A DNA stretch of 51,190 bases from Nonomuraea spiralis (GTDB lineage Bacteria > Actinomycetota > Actinomycetes > Streptosporangiales > Streptosporangiaceae): positions 1 to 51,190 of the forward strand of contig NZ_BMRC01000049.1 in the NCBI RefSeq assembly GCF_014648435.1, written 5' to 3'. The translations under genes were made by a program, and so were the position numbers. Below the pieces are notes generated by a model that was given only the letters and a program-made list of their open reading frames with translations, was not told where the DNA came from and did not search any database. Of this stretch, positions 42,264 to 51,096 are shown one piece after another (position 1 is the first letter of the stretch; each line of letters opens with the position of its first letter).

Positions 42264-43112
42264 TCAGCCCCAGAAATAGAATCCCTGACCGGTCTTGCGG
42301 CCCAGCTGTCCGGCGGCAACCTTGTCCCGCAGCAGTTGCGGGGGCGCGAACCGGTCACCCAGCGTCGCATGCAGGTACTCGGCGATGGCGAGGCGGACGT
42401 CGAGGCCGACCAGGTCCGTGGAGCGCAGCGGTCCCATCGGATGGCGATAGCCGAGTTCCATGGCGGTGTCGATCGCTTCGGCGTCGGCCACGCCTTCCTC
42501 GAGCATCCGGATCGCCTCCAGGCCGAGCAGGACGCCAAGACGACTGGTGGCGAAGCCGGGCGAGTCCCGCACGACGACATCCGTCTTGCCCAAGCCGCTG
42601 ATCCAACCGCGGACCTGCTCGATGACGCCTGCTGCCGTTCTGGGCGCGGTGACGACCTCGACCAGGCTGGACGCGGGGACCGGGTTGAAGAAGTGCAGCC
42701 CGAGGAATCGGTCCGGACGGCTGAGGGCGGAGCCGAGCCCGGCGATGGACAGGGAGCTGGTGTTGCTGGCCAGTACGGCATGTTCGCCGATGACCTGCTC
42801 CGCCTTCGTGAGCACGTCGACCTTGAGCGCGGGCACTTCCGGCACGGCTTCGACGACCAGCTCGGCGGTGGGCGGAATGGCGGAGACGTCGTCGACGACG
42901 CTCAGGCGGCTGAGCGCCACGTCCACGGCGTCAGCGAGCTTGCCACGCGCAGCAGCCTTGGCGAGGCCGTCGGCGACGCGTCGACGGGCGGCCGCGGCGT
43001 CGCCGGTTTCGGCCACCGACACCTCGGCGCCCGCCGCGATGAAGACCTGAGCGATACCGGCCCCCATCCGGCCACCACCGAGCACGCCGACCGTCTTAGG
43101 CATCTGAGTCAC
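42264..43112 (-). CDS. 3-hydroxyacyl-CoA dehydrogenase
   Basis: A 282-residue enzyme of the HAD/PaaH group. It starts at GTG 43112, behind GGAG, and overlaps the enoyl-CoA hydratase end by 17 bases; the ATG at 43103 is an alternative. The NAD-binding loop is VGVLGGGRMGAGIAQVF, the catalytic His is in FLGLHFFNPVPASSLVEVV, and SNTSSLSIAGL and DSPGFATSRLG are conserved. It oxidises the 3-hydroxyacyl-CoA made by the hydratase, with NAD+. It is the last gene of the catabolic operon; no thiolase is in the window. Confidence 0.92.
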   Translation of the reverse strand: MTQMPKTVGVLGGGRMGAGIAQVFIAAGAEVSVAETGDAAAARRRVADGLAKAAARGKLADAVDVALSRLSVVDDVSAIPPTAELVVEAVPEVPALKVDVLTKAEQVIGEHAVLASNTSSLSIAGLGSALSRPDRFLGLHFFNPVPASSLVEVVTAPRTAAGVIEQVRGWISGLGKTDVVVRDSPGFATSRLGVLLGLEAIRMLEEGVADAEAIDTAMELGYRHPMGPLRSTDLVGLDVRLAIAEYLHATLGDRFAPPQLLRDKVAAGQLGRKTGQGFYFWG

Positions 43113-43839
43113 GTTTTCTCCGTTCCAGGAACTTGGTCATGCGGTCGTGCTTGTCCTCGGTCTCGAACAGGACGGCCTGGGCGAGGTCGTCGGCAAGCGG
43201 GTGCCCGCCAGGGGCGTCCAGAACCAGCTTGGTCAGCCGCAGCGCCGTGGGAGACCACCCGGTCATCCGGTCCAGCAGCCGATGAGCGGCACCGGACAGC
43301 TCCTCGGGAGCGATGATGTCGGCGACCAGGCCGCAGGCCAGCGCCGCCTCCGCGGGCAATTGCCGGCCGGCGAGCAGCACCTGCTTGGCCACGGACCTGC
43401 CGACGAGCTCGGCCAGCCGCCAGCAGGCTCCGGCCGCGGCGACTATTCCCAGGCCCGGCTCGGGGTTGCCGAACACGGTGGCGGGCGTGGCCAAGCGGAT
43501 GTCACAGGCATAGGCCAGTTCGGCGCCACCGCCGATCGCGTAGCCGTCGACCGCGGCGACGGTGGGCATCGGGAGCCGGGCGATGCGGTCGAACAGCCTG
43601 CTGTTGATGCCCCGCAGGGCGTCGTCGCGGCCGCGGGCACGCAGTTCGGCGATGTCGGCGCCGGCGGCGAACACCCCGCCGGCGCCGGTGAGCAGCAGTG
43701 GCCGGGGGACACGTTCCAGGAGGTCGCAGACGGCATGCAGATCATCGATCATGGCCGCGTTGATCGCGTTGCGGGCGGCGGGGCGGTTCAGGGTGACGAC
43801 GACCCGGTCGTCGCGCTCGTCGAGGATGAGGGTTCGCAC
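43096..43839 (-). CDS. Enoyl-CoA hydratase/isomerase
   Basis: A 247-residue crotonase-fold enzyme. I prefer GTG 43839, which has CTGGAG six bases upstream and gives the usual start VRTLILDERDDRVVVTLNRP; GTG 43866 would add nine residues without a ribosome binding site. The oxyanion segments are VFAAGADIAELRA and GYAIGGGAELAYACDIRLA. The catalytic Glu pair is present (GGAELA and FGNPEPGLG), supporting true hydratase activity. It lies between the CoA-transferase (28 bases upstream) and the dehydrogenase. Confidence 0.9.
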   Translation of the reverse strand: MRTLILDERDDRVVVTLNRPAARNAINAAMIDDLHAVCDLLERVPRPLLLTGAGGVFAAGADIAELRARGRDDALRGINSRLFDRIARLPMPTVAAVDGYAIGGGAELAYACDIRLATPATVFGNPEPGLGIVAAAGACWRLAELVGRSVAKQVLLAGRQLPAEAALACGLVADIIAPEELSGAAHRLLDRMTGWSPTALRLTKLVLDAPGGHPLADDLAQAVLFETEDKHDRMTKFLERRKRDSDA

Positions 43840-43867
43840 ACAGGCTCCAGGAGCGGGGATGAACACG

Positions 43868-45058
43868 TCAGGAGTGTCTGTTCGGAGGGGCTTGCGCCGC
43901 GATCCCGCGGGCGATCAGGTCGTCCGCGTCGACGCCGGCCTCGTCGAGAAGGGCGCGGGTGTGCTGACCGAGCGCGGGGACGTCACCCATGCGCGCCTCG
44001 ACGTCGGCGAACGTCACAGGCGGCAGAAGGGCGTTGACCTGGGCGTGCTCGGTGCCGACCGCCCGCCAGCGGTCCCGGGCACGTAGCTGAGGGTGGTCGA
44101 CGACCTGGTCGATCTCCTTGAGCTGGGCAGCCGGGACGCCGGCCGCGGCCAGCCGGGCGTCGAGCTCGGGGGTGGTCCAGCGAGAGGTGCGGGCCGCGAC
44201 TGCGGCGTCGCATTCAGCGCGGTTGCGCACCCGCTGGACATTGGTGGCGAAGCGCGGGTCGTCGGCGAGTTCGGGGGCGTCGAGGACGGCGGTGACGAGG
44301 GCGCGCCATCCGGCGTCGTTCTGGACTCCGATCAGCACCTGCCCGTCGCGGGTCGGGAACGCGTCGTACGGAGCGATCGAACTGTGGCTCAAGCCCATCC
44401 GCGCAGGTTGCGTCCCGGCGTACATCTGGGTGTAGAGGGCGTACCCCATCCACTCGACGGTGGCCTCGAACATCGAGACCTCGATGGTGGCCCCCGCACC
44501 GGTGCGGCACCGGCGCAGCAGCGCCGCCAGCACGGCCTGAGAGCAGTACATGCCGGCGGCGATGTCCGCGGTGGGGATGCCGGTCTTCGCCGGTGACTGC
44601 GGGGTGCCGGTGATCGAGATGAGGCCGGCCTCGGCCTGGATCAGCATGTCGTAGGCCTTACGCTGTTCCATCGGGCCACCCGCGCCGAATCCGGACAGGT
44701 TGACCGTGACGAGCTCAGGCTGCCCGGCACGGAGATCTCCGAGGCCGAGACGATCGGCGGCGCCAGGAGCGAGGTTCTGCAGGAACACATCGGCCCTGGC
44801 GACGAGCCGGCGGACGACGTCGCATCCCTCGGGCGTCTTCAGGTCGACGGCGATCGACTCCTTGCCGCGGTTGAGCCAGACGAAATGCGCCCCCGTCCCG
44901 TGCACGGCGTGGTCGTAGCCCCGGGCGAAGTCGCCGCCGTCCGTACGCTCGACCTTGATGACGCGCGCACCCAGGTCGGCGAGGTTGCGCGTAGCCAGGG
45001 GAGCGGCGACGGCCTGCTCGACGGCGACGACGGTGAACCCGTCGAGCGGGCGATTCAT
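43868..45058 (-). CDS. CaiB/BaiF class III CoA-transferase
   Basis: A 396-residue enzyme that moves CoA from an acyl-CoA donor to a carboxylic acid. It starts with LDGFTVVAVEQAVAAPLATR and has GARVIKVERTDGGDFARGY, the Asp nucleophile in KAYDMLIQAEAGLISITG, and the SMFEATVEWM segment. It begins at ATG 45058, overlapping the acyl-CoA dehydrogenase stop by four bases (ATGA). Its place in the operon means it activates the substrate acid before oxidation. Confidence 0.92.
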   Translation of the reverse strand: MNRPLDGFTVVAVEQAVAAPLATRNLADLGARVIKVERTDGGDFARGYDHAVHGTGAHFVWLNRGKESIAVDLKTPEGCDVVRRLVARADVFLQNLAPGAADRLGLGDLRAGQPELVTVNLSGFGAGGPMEQRKAYDMLIQAEAGLISITGTPQSPAKTGIPTADIAAGMYCSQAVLAALLRRCRTGAGATIEVSMFEATVEWMGYALYTQMYAGTQPARMGLSHSSIAPYDAFPTRDGQVLIGVQNDAGWRALVTAVLDAPELADDPRFATNVQRVRNRAECDAAVAARTSRWTTPELDARLAAAGVPAAQLKEIDQVVDHPQLRARDRWRAVGTEHAQVNALLPPVTFADVEARMGDVPALGQHTRALLDEAGVDADDLIARGIAAQAPPNRHS

Positions 45059-46233
45059 GACCGCCTCCTCTTCTCGGCCCGGACGAGGCCGCCGCCGACG
45101 ATCAGACGCTGGATCTCGCTGGTGCCCTCGTACAACCGCAGCAGCCGGACATCGCGGTAGATGCGCTCGACCGGGACCTCGCGGATGTAGCCGCTGCCGC
45201 CGTGGACCTGTACCGCCAGATCGGCGGCCTGGCCGGCCATCTCGGTGCAGAACAACTTCGCCGCCGACGGCGCGATCCGGCGGTCCTCGCCGGTCACGTA
45301 CAACCGTGCGGCCTCACGGACCAGTGCCCGGCCCGCGAGCACGCCGGTCTGCTGGTCGGCGATCATCGCCTGTACGAGCTGGAAGTCCCCGATCGGCGTG
45401 CCACCCTGGGTGGCGGTGGCGGCGTAGGCGACCGACTCGTCCAGCGCCCGCTGCGCGGCGCCGACGGCGACGCCGGCGATGTGGATCCGGCCGCGGGCCA
45501 GCGACGTCAGCGCCGCCTTGTACCCGACTTCTCCGTCGTCGCCCACCAGCGCCTCGGGTCCCACGCGGACCTGTGAGAAGGTCACGTCCGCCGTACGCGA
45601 GCCCTCCTGCCCCATCTTGGCGTCCTTCGCGCCGACCTGGACGCCCGGCGCGTCCGAGGGCACCAGGAACACCGCGATACCCGTGCCGGGGTCCGACGCG
45701 GGCCGGATGCGGGCGAACACCACGAACAGGCCGGCTTCGGTGGCGTTGGTGATGAACTGCTTGCCGCCGTCGATGATCCAGCCTTCGCCGTCCGGTTTCG
45801 CGATGGTCCGCAACCCGGCCGGGTTGGACCCGGCGCCGGGCTCGGTGAGCGCGAAGGACGCGACCACCTCACCGGACGCAAGGCCGGGCAGCCACCGCGC
45901 CTGCTGCTCCGTGGTGCCGAAGCCGACCAGCACCTGTCCGGCGATGCCGTTGTTCGTGCCGAACATCGACCGCAGCGACAGTGACGTGTAGCCCAGCGCC
46001 ATGGCGACTTCGACGTCCTGGACGAGGTCGAGGCCGAGCCCGCCCCAGGCCTGGGGGATCGCGTACCCGAACAACCCCATGGCGGCGGCCTGCTCTCGCA
46101 GGTCGGTGGGAATGGCGTCCGTCGTCATGATCTCCAGTTCGCGAGGCATGACGCGAGTGCGCACGAAGTCGTTGATCTGGCTGAGGACGTCCGCGAAGAC
46201 GTCGTCGGGGACGTCGGGATTGCCGGTGTACAT
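45055..46233 (-). CDS. Acyl-CoA dehydrogenase
   Basis: A 392-residue flavoprotein, first gene of the operon, starting at ATG 46233 after GGGAG. Family marks are FALTEPGAGSNPAGLRTIA, GGKQFITNATEAGLFVVFA, MGQEGSRTADVTFSQVRVGP, VQVHGGSGYIREVPVERIYR and the catalytic Glu in LYEGTSEIQRLIVGG. Length is normal for short/branched-chain members. It introduces the 2,3 double bond into the CoA ester and passes electrons to ETF. It is divergent from the LysR regulator at 46309. Confidence 0.92.
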   Translation of the reverse strand: MYTGNPDVPDDVFADVLSQINDFVRTRVMPRELEIMTTDAIPTDLREQAAAMGLFGYAIPQAWGGLGLDLVQDVEVAMALGYTSLSLRSMFGTNNGIAGQVLVGFGTTEQQARWLPGLASGEVVASFALTEPGAGSNPAGLRTIAKPDGEGWIIDGGKQFITNATEAGLFVVFARIRPASDPGTGIAVFLVPSDAPGVQVGAKDAKMGQEGSRTADVTFSQVRVGPEALVGDDGEVGYKAALTSLARGRIHIAGVAVGAAQRALDESVAYAATATQGGTPIGDFQLVQAMIADQQTGVLAGRALVREAARLYVTGEDRRIAPSAAKLFCTEMAGQAADLAVQVHGGSGYIREVPVERIYRDVRLLRLYEGTSEIQRLIVGGGLVRAEKRRRS

Positions 46234-46253
46234 GGCTCCCACTATCGAACGCT

Positions 46254-46279
46254 GATTAAGACCAGTCCAATACCTAATC
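46254..46279. promoter_or_regulatory. LysR-type binding site between divergent genes
   Basis: GATTA (46254-46258) and TAATC (46275-46279) form an inverted repeat with a 16-base spacer containing CCAGTCCAATA. It lies in the 75-base gap between the acyl-CoA dehydrogenase start and the LysR start. The T-N-A dyad form suits a LysR regulator that controls itself and the divergent operon. Confidence 0.55.
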
Positions 46280-46308
46280 GAGTGCTCTGTGATACTGTTC
46301 TGGTAAAT

Positions 46309-47214
46309 ATGGACGTACAGCAGCTCCGCTCCTTCCTCGCGGTGGCCGAGGAACTGCACTTCGGCCGGGCCGCCGAGCGGCTGCACATGGCCCAGCCCCC
46401 GCTGAGCCGCACCATCAAGCAGCTGGAGCGCGAACTCGGGACCCAGCTGTTCGAGCGCAACACCCGGTCGGTGAGCCTGACCGCCGCCGGTCAGGCGCTC
46501 GCCGGCCCGGCGAAGGACGTCCTGGACGCGCTACGTCGAGCAGAGGCAGCGGTACGGGCGGCCGGGGACGGTCAGGTCGGGCTGGTCCGGATCGCGTTCG
46601 CCGGGGTGTCGACCCATTCCCTGGTCGCCAAGCTCGCCCGTGTGGTGCGATCGCGGCGCCCCGGCATCCAGCTGGAGTTGTCGAGCCAGAACTTCGCGCA
46701 ACCGGCGATGAAGAAGCTCGTGCAGGGCGACACCGACATCGCCCTCGGCCGCTGGGACGTCGTCCCCGCCGAGGTGGTCGCCCGGGTCGTCGTACCCGAT
46801 GCGCTGTCGGTCGCGCTCCCGGACACCCACCCTCTGGCCGGCGCCCGCCGGGTGGAGATCGGACAACTGGCCGACGACGGCTTCGTGTCGTTGCCGCCGT
46901 ACGAGGGCGCGGTGTTGCCGGACCGGTTGCGGCGCCTGGCCCATGCCGCGGGATTCGTCGCGAACGTCGTCCAGGTCGCACCCGATACGCAGACCGCGCT
47001 CGCGCTCGTGAGCGCGCAGGTCGGATGCCATCTGACGCTCTCGTCGGTGGCGCGGAACGTCACCGACCCGCACATCGTGTTCGTGCCTCTCCACGCGCCG
47101 CCGCAGAACGTCGACCTGCGGGCGGCCTGGCGCCGTGACGATCGCAGCCCCGCGCTACGGGCAGTGCTGGACGAGCTGCTGACGCTCGAAGGAGCCGCTG
47201 GCCCTCTGGCGTGA
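46309..47214 (+). CDS. LysR-family transcriptional regulator
   Basis: A 301-residue regulator from ATG 46309. The helix-turn-helix is MDVQQLRSFLAVAEELHFGR, AAERLHMAQPPLSRTIKQLE and LGTQLFERNTRSVSLTAAGQ. The effector domain (GLVRIAFAGVSTHSLVAKLA, IQLELSSQNFAQPAMKKLV, DIALGRWDVVP) resembles BenM/CatM-type LysR proteins, which sense carboxylic acid intermediates. No ribosome binding site is obvious, so it may be leaderless or weakly translated. It probably activates the CoA-dependent operon when the substrate acid is present. Confidence 0.9.
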   Translation: MDVQQLRSFLAVAEELHFGRAAERLHMAQPPLSRTIKQLERELGTQLFERNTRSVSLTAAGQALAGPAKDVLDALRRAEAAVRAAGDGQVGLVRIAFAGVSTHSLVAKLARVVRSRRPGIQLELSSQNFAQPAMKKLVQGDTDIALGRWDVVPAEVVARVVVPDALSVALPDTHPLAGARRVEIGQLADDGFVSLPPYEGAVLPDRLRRLAHAAGFVANVVQVAPDTQTALALVSAQVGCHLTLSSVARNVTDPHIVFVPLHAPPQNVDLRAAWRRDDRSPALRAVLDELLTLEGAAGPLA

Positions 47215-47218
47215 ATGA

Positions 47219-47310
47219 GGGCGGGAACCGCAGGCCGACCACGTTGTCGGTCTTGTAGCGGGTGAACGGTGAGCCGATCGTGCTCTCGTTCAGGCAGGCC
47301 ATCGACGCGG
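47219..47310 (-). pseudogene. Coding relic, unknown
   Basis: The minus strand reads ACLNESTIGSPFTRYKTDNV then VGLRFPP with almost every codon ending in G or C, strong evidence of former coding. No start, stop or family is visible, and it runs into the end of the LysR gene on one side. Confidence 0.35.
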
Positions 47311-47353
47311 CCCGCGACACACCTGCCTTGTCCGCCAGAACCGCGACACCGAG

Positions 47354-47666
47354 GTGAACCGCGGGTTCTTCACACTGGTGTCCGCCCGAGTCGACGCTGG
47401 AGCCCGGGCGAGGCCGGCCCGGCTGTTGCTGGTCGACTCCATCACCCGGCGCAGCGCGTACGACGGGTTGCTGGAAGTGTTCGGTGATGTTCCGGACGGC
47501 GTCCGCGAGGCCGTCACACCTGCCGAACCTGACGCAGCCGATCCGCCGACGGACGGCGCGAGCACCGCTCCCGCCGCGAGCGCGGGCTCCGGATCCGGGG
47601 AGGTTGCCGAGCGGGCGGGCCGGCTGGTGTTGAAGGCCACTGGTGGAGGCCGGCGGCCTGGACCGG
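47354..47666 (+). pseudogene. Possible coding fragment, unknown
   Basis: A plus-strand frame reads VNRGFFTLVSARVDAGARAR, LLLVDSITRRSAYDGLLEVF and DVPDGVREAV with high GC at third positions, then a low-complexity Ala/Ser/Pro/Gly stretch. It continues into the antisense of the propeller gene, so a real stop is missing. It may be the end of a lost gene; no family recognised. Confidence 0.3.
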
Positions 47667-49178
47667 TCAGTGATAGGACATGTGATAGACGTACGGGACC
47701 GCCCCCTGGTCGAAGCGGACGAAGAACACGTCCACCCTGCCCGGCCCCCAGGACGCGGCGGCTGGGGCGCGCTGCTCGTCGAGGGGCCCGGTGGCGGTGT
47801 GGTCCAGCGGTTCGGCAGGACGGTCCCAGCCGTGGCCGCTGGTGTTCCATCGCCGATCGACCAGGCGCCCTCCGGAGTTGTAGAACACGTGGAGCGACCC
47901 GAACCGGTCGGCGACCGCTGCCGGGTCGCACGTGAGAGAGTCGCCCAGGTCCTCCTCCGCACCCCGCGCCCCGGCATCCAGCCATTGGTGCATGAGATGG
48001 TTCGCGGGGGATCGGTAGAAGACGTCCAGCCGTCCTTCGCCCCAGGACGCGGCCGTGGGCCGCCCCTGCACAGTCCCGCCCCAGTCCTCCTCGCCGGACC
48101 AGACACCGCCGCTCCAGCGGCGGTGCAGGAGGTGGCTGCCTCCGCTCGCGGTGGTGTAGAACACGTGCAACTGGTCCGACGCGGGCCACCCCACGGCGCA
48201 GAGCCCGTTGATCGACCCCCAGCCCAGGTTCTCGGGCGCCGTCCACGACTGCCCGTTCCACCAGCGATGCCAGGGGCCCGTTCCCGGGTGCGCGTAAAGG
48301 AAGTCCAGATGCCCCGGGCCCAGCGAGCTGAGGGCCATCGAGCCGATGGCGGGGGAGTCACCGCTCCCGTCGCCCGGCCCCGCCGGCCCCGGCTGGGACT
48401 CGAACGCCGCCCCGGTCCAGGCCGACCTGGCGATCTTCTTGAAGTCCGAGAACGAGCTCCATGCCGCGTCGATGCGGTTGGTCCCCCATGAGACGGCGGT
48501 CATCGCCGGTATCGGGACACCGTGGCTCATGCCGATCCCGCGCCGCTCCGACCAGCCCGGCAAGTGTGGCATCGGAGCTGGAGCCGGGACGACCGTCGCC
48601 GTCGCCCGTACGTCCGTGAAGGCCCCGTGCGGGGCGATGGTCCGCAACATGTACGTGTAGTCGCCCGGCCCGCCCACGTGATCGGTGAACCGTCCCGGGT
48701 CGGAGGCCCCGGGCGAGCTGAACAACCTCACCTCCGGCCCAAGCCGGACCACGAACAGCTCCCTCACGGCCGCCGCGTCGACGCGGTCCCAGGTCAGTTC
48801 GACGGTCCCGCCGATGCTCCCGAGTGCGCGGAAATGGCCGGCGGGCGGCGGTGGCGGCTCCACCGGAACGGTCGCCGAGGGCAGGGTACGCGCCTGGAAG
48901 CTGTTGGCCGCGATCACTCCTCCCGGGTACACGCACGCCACGATGAACGTCATCTGACGGTCGCTGGGCAGGTTCGTCCAGGTGTACCGGCCACCCCACC
49001 CGCCGATCGAGGGATCGGCCGTGAACACGGCGAGGTCGACGTCGATCGTGACCCGCAGGTCGAACGGGTTCACCCAGATGCGGTAGCCCAGCGGCGTGTC
49101 GCCGTTGGGCACCCAGGTGCTGACGACGCTGTTCGAGTTGCTCGACCACGGGCCGAATGTCGGGGCCACCTGAGCCAT
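47667..49178 (-). CDS. PLL-type beta-propeller protein
   Basis: A 503-residue protein from ATG 49178. Residues 1-100 and 110-195 look like two beta-sandwich domains of Fn3 type, separated by a Pro-rich linker. Then follow six propeller repeats with the core 'A(S/V)WGxGRLDVF': AVSWGTNRIDAAW, ALSSLGPGHLDFLY, AVGWPASDQLHVFY, AASWGEGRLDVFYR, AVADRFGSLHVFYN and AASWGPGRVDVFFV. This pattern matches the Photorhabdus PLL lectin family, which binds fucosylated glycans. No signal peptide is visible. A Pro-Met-Pro tag APAPMPHLP at the linker is shared with the neighbouring gene. Confidence 0.82.
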   Translation of the reverse strand: MAQVAPTFGPWSSNSNSVVSTWVPNGDTPLGYRIWVNPFDLRVTIDVDLAVFTADPSIGGWGGRYTWTNLPSDRQMTFIVACVYPGGVIAANSFQARTLPSATVPVEPPPPPAGHFRALGSIGGTVELTWDRVDAAAVRELFVVRLGPEVRLFSSPGASDPGRFTDHVGGPGDYTYMLRTIAPHGAFTDVRATATVVPAPAPMPHLPGWSERRGIGMSHGVPIPAMTAVSWGTNRIDAAWSSFSDFKKIARSAWTGAAFESQPGPAGPGDGSGDSPAIGSMALSSLGPGHLDFLYAHPGTGPWHRWWNGQSWTAPENLGWGSINGLCAVGWPASDQLHVFYTTASGGSHLLHRRWSGGVWSGEEDWGGTVQGRPTAASWGEGRLDVFYRSPANHLMHQWLDAGARGAEEDLGDSLTCDPAAVADRFGSLHVFYNSGGRLVDRRWNTSGHGWDRPAEPLDHTATGPLDEQRAPAAASWGPGRVDVFFVRFDQGAVPYVYHMSYH

Positions 49179-49209
49179 GACCGTGCTCCCTTCTGTCGGA
49201 CGACCGGAC

Positions 49210-49515
49210 CTACGGCAGGTGGGGCATCGGCGCGGGAGCCGCCAGGTCCGGGATGAGGCTGCGGACCCTGTTACGTGCGCTCTCGGCCGTGCCGTTGGAG
49301 CTGTTGGCGATGACGGCGAGGAAGCACTCGTCCTCCCCCTCGGGGACGATCACGATCGTCACGTTCACCTGGTCGTTGCCGCCCAGGACGAAGTACTCGT
49401 CGCCGGCCGGGTCGCTCCAGACCTCGTATCCGGCCGTGCTCAGCGCGGTCATCGCCTGCGCCCGCGCTGCGGCCCGCGTGTAGCGGCGGCGCATCGTGCC
49501 CCAATGCGTGTCCAT
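49210..49515 (-). CDS. Small partner protein of the propeller gene
   Basis: A 101-residue protein from ATG 49515, chosen for AGGAGA five bases upstream. A basic N-terminal helix (MRRRYTRAAARAQAMTALST) precedes an alpha/beta part (AGYEVWSDPAGDEYFVLGG, VNVTIVIVPEGEDECFLAVI). It ends in AAPAPMPHLP, nearly the same peptide as APAPMPHLP inside the propeller protein 31 bases downstream. No family recognised. A 19-bp palindrome lies 77 bases upstream. Confidence 0.7.
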   Translation of the reverse strand: MDTHWGTMRRRYTRAAARAQAMTALSTAGYEVWSDPAGDEYFVLGGNDQVNVTIVIVPEGEDECFLAVIANSSNGTAESARNRVRSLIPDLAAPAPMPHLP

Positions 49516-49591
49516 GGATTCTCCTGCCCGACAGCTGTTGATCTTCTGGAGTCGTTCCAGAACCAGCCTCCGCCGCCGGACGCCGCCCGGC

Positions 49592-49610
49592 ATGAGTAGT
49601 CCCTACTCAT
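49592..49610. promoter_or_regulatory. Palindromic operator ATGAGTAG-TCC-CTACTCAT
   Basis: Perfect 8-bp arms with a 3-base spacer, 77-95 bases upstream of the small partner gene. Short dyads of this TGAGTA...TACTCA form resemble binding sites of NarL/LuxR-type response regulators; that match is from memory. The remaining 49611-49828 shows no gene. Confidence 0.55.
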
Positions 49611-49828
49611 TCGGGTGCGCCGACGCCGCGGGCACCCGGTGACAGGTTCACCAGGGTGGACGGGAACCCACCGTCAAACGGTCACCGCGCCGTCCGAGGC
49701 CGCCCGCCGACGGCGTTCCCGGGCATTCTGCGAACGTTCATGACCTCATCACGCCGTCGCCGCAGCGAAGGGCGGACGGGCCTCTAGCCTCGCCAAGGTC
49801 ATTTCACACTTACAGAGCGGAACATCCC

Positions 49829-50893
49829 GTGCGTTGTCGCCATGCCCTGGCAAGTCTGGCTTTCGTTTCCGTGCTCGCCGCTCCGGCGGCCGCCCATGCC
49901 TCGACGGCCGGCGGCCCCGGCGTGCTGCCCCAAAAGACCCACTTCGACCTGCAAGCCCACCGCGGCGGCCTCGGCATGACGACCGAGGAGTCACTTGAGG
50001 GGTTCACCAAGGCCCTGCGCCTCGGGGTCAGCACTCTTGAGCTGGACACCCATGTGACCAAGGACCTGAAAGTGGTGGTCAACCACGACCGGCAGATCAG
50101 CGCCCAGAAGTGCCAGGACACCGCGCCCCTCACCCCCGGGGACCCGATGTTCCCCTACGTCGGCAAGTTCATCAAGGACCTGACCCTGGCCCAGATCAAG
50201 ACCATGAACTGCGGGTACCGGCAGCTGCCCGGCTTCCCCGAACAGGAGGTGGTCGACGGCTTCCGGATGGTCGAACTCAAGGACGTGCTGAACCTCGTCA
50301 GGGCTCACCGGGCCAAGCAGGTCAAGCTGAACATCGAGACCAAGGTCGAAGCGGGCGCACCGCAGCAGACCGCGCCGCGCGAGCTGTTCGTACGCCGCGT
50401 GTTCGAGGAGATCCGCGCCTCGGGTATCGAGGACCAGGTCACCATCCAGTCCTTCGACTGGGGCGCGTTGATGGAGATGCACCGGCTCGCGCCGGAATGG
50501 CCGCTGGTGGCCCTGACCAACTACGACTTCCTCCAGATCGGCAAGCCGGGCGCTTCCCCCTGGCTCGGCGGGATCGACGCCGACGACTTCGGCGGCGACT
50601 TCGTCAGCGCCGCCGCCGGCATCCCGGGCGTCACCGCCCTGTCCCCGGTGTACGGCTTCCCCCAGAACGGCACGATCAGCGATCCCGCCTTCCGCTTCTA
50701 CGTCACCGAGAAGATGGTGTCGGACGCGCACGAGCGCGGTCTGAAGGTCATCCCGTGGACGTGCGACGACCCGGCCACCATCGCGGCCCTCATCGACATG
50801 GGCATCGACGGCATCATCACCGACTACCCGGACCGGGTCCGGCAGATCATGGCCGAGCGCGGCATGCGCCTGCCCAAGTCCTACGCCAAGTAA
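49829..50893 (+). CDS. Secreted glycerophosphodiester phosphodiesterase
   Basis: A 354-residue GDPD of the TIM-barrel family from GTG 49829. Residues 1-25 are a signal peptide. The catalytic motifs are AHRGG (His44, Arg45), ELDTHVTKD (Glu71, Asp73), NHD (His86) and LNIETKVEAG. It cleaves glycerophosphodiesters to glycerol-3-phosphate and an alcohol outside the cell, a phosphate or glycerol scavenging role; the barrel closes with GIDGIITDYPDRVRQIM. A weak GCGGAA lies upstream. It is a single-gene unit. Confidence 0.92.
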   Translation: MRCRHALASLAFVSVLAAPAAAHASTAGGPGVLPQKTHFDLQAHRGGLGMTTEESLEGFTKALRLGVSTLELDTHVTKDLKVVVNHDRQISAQKCQDTAPLTPGDPMFPYVGKFIKDLTLAQIKTMNCGYRQLPGFPEQEVVDGFRMVELKDVLNLVRAHRAKQVKLNIETKVEAGAPQQTAPRELFVRRVFEEIRASGIEDQVTIQSFDWGALMEMHRLAPEWPLVALTNYDFLQIGKPGASPWLGGIDADDFGGDFVSAAAGIPGVTALSPVYGFPQNGTISDPAFRFYVTEKMVSDAHERGLKVIPWTCDDPATIAALIDMGIDGIITDYPDRVRQIMAERGMRLPKSYAK

Positions 50894-50898
50894 CCGTC

Positions 50899-50916
50899 GA
50901 CCGCCCTTCAGCGGTC
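50899..50916 (+). terminator. Hairpin after the phosphodiesterase gene
   Basis: GACCGC (50899-50904) and GCGGTC (50911-50916) form a 6-bp stem with a CCTTCA loop, five bases past the stop. Short and without T-tract, but the only stem in place. From 50917 to 51096 I see no gene. Confidence 0.45.
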
Positions 50917-51096
50917 TCGCGAAGCAGGTGGCTCGCCCGAGGCCTTGTCAGGCCATCGTGCCGGTCCGCGGCCGGCGCGGAGAACCCCCGTCGGCCGCAC
51001 CCTCACTCTCCGAACAGCTCCTGCCGGGAGCTTCAACCATGCGATCCAGAAGTCCGTCTCGTTCAACCAGACGGTGAGCCATCCAGTGAGGTGATC

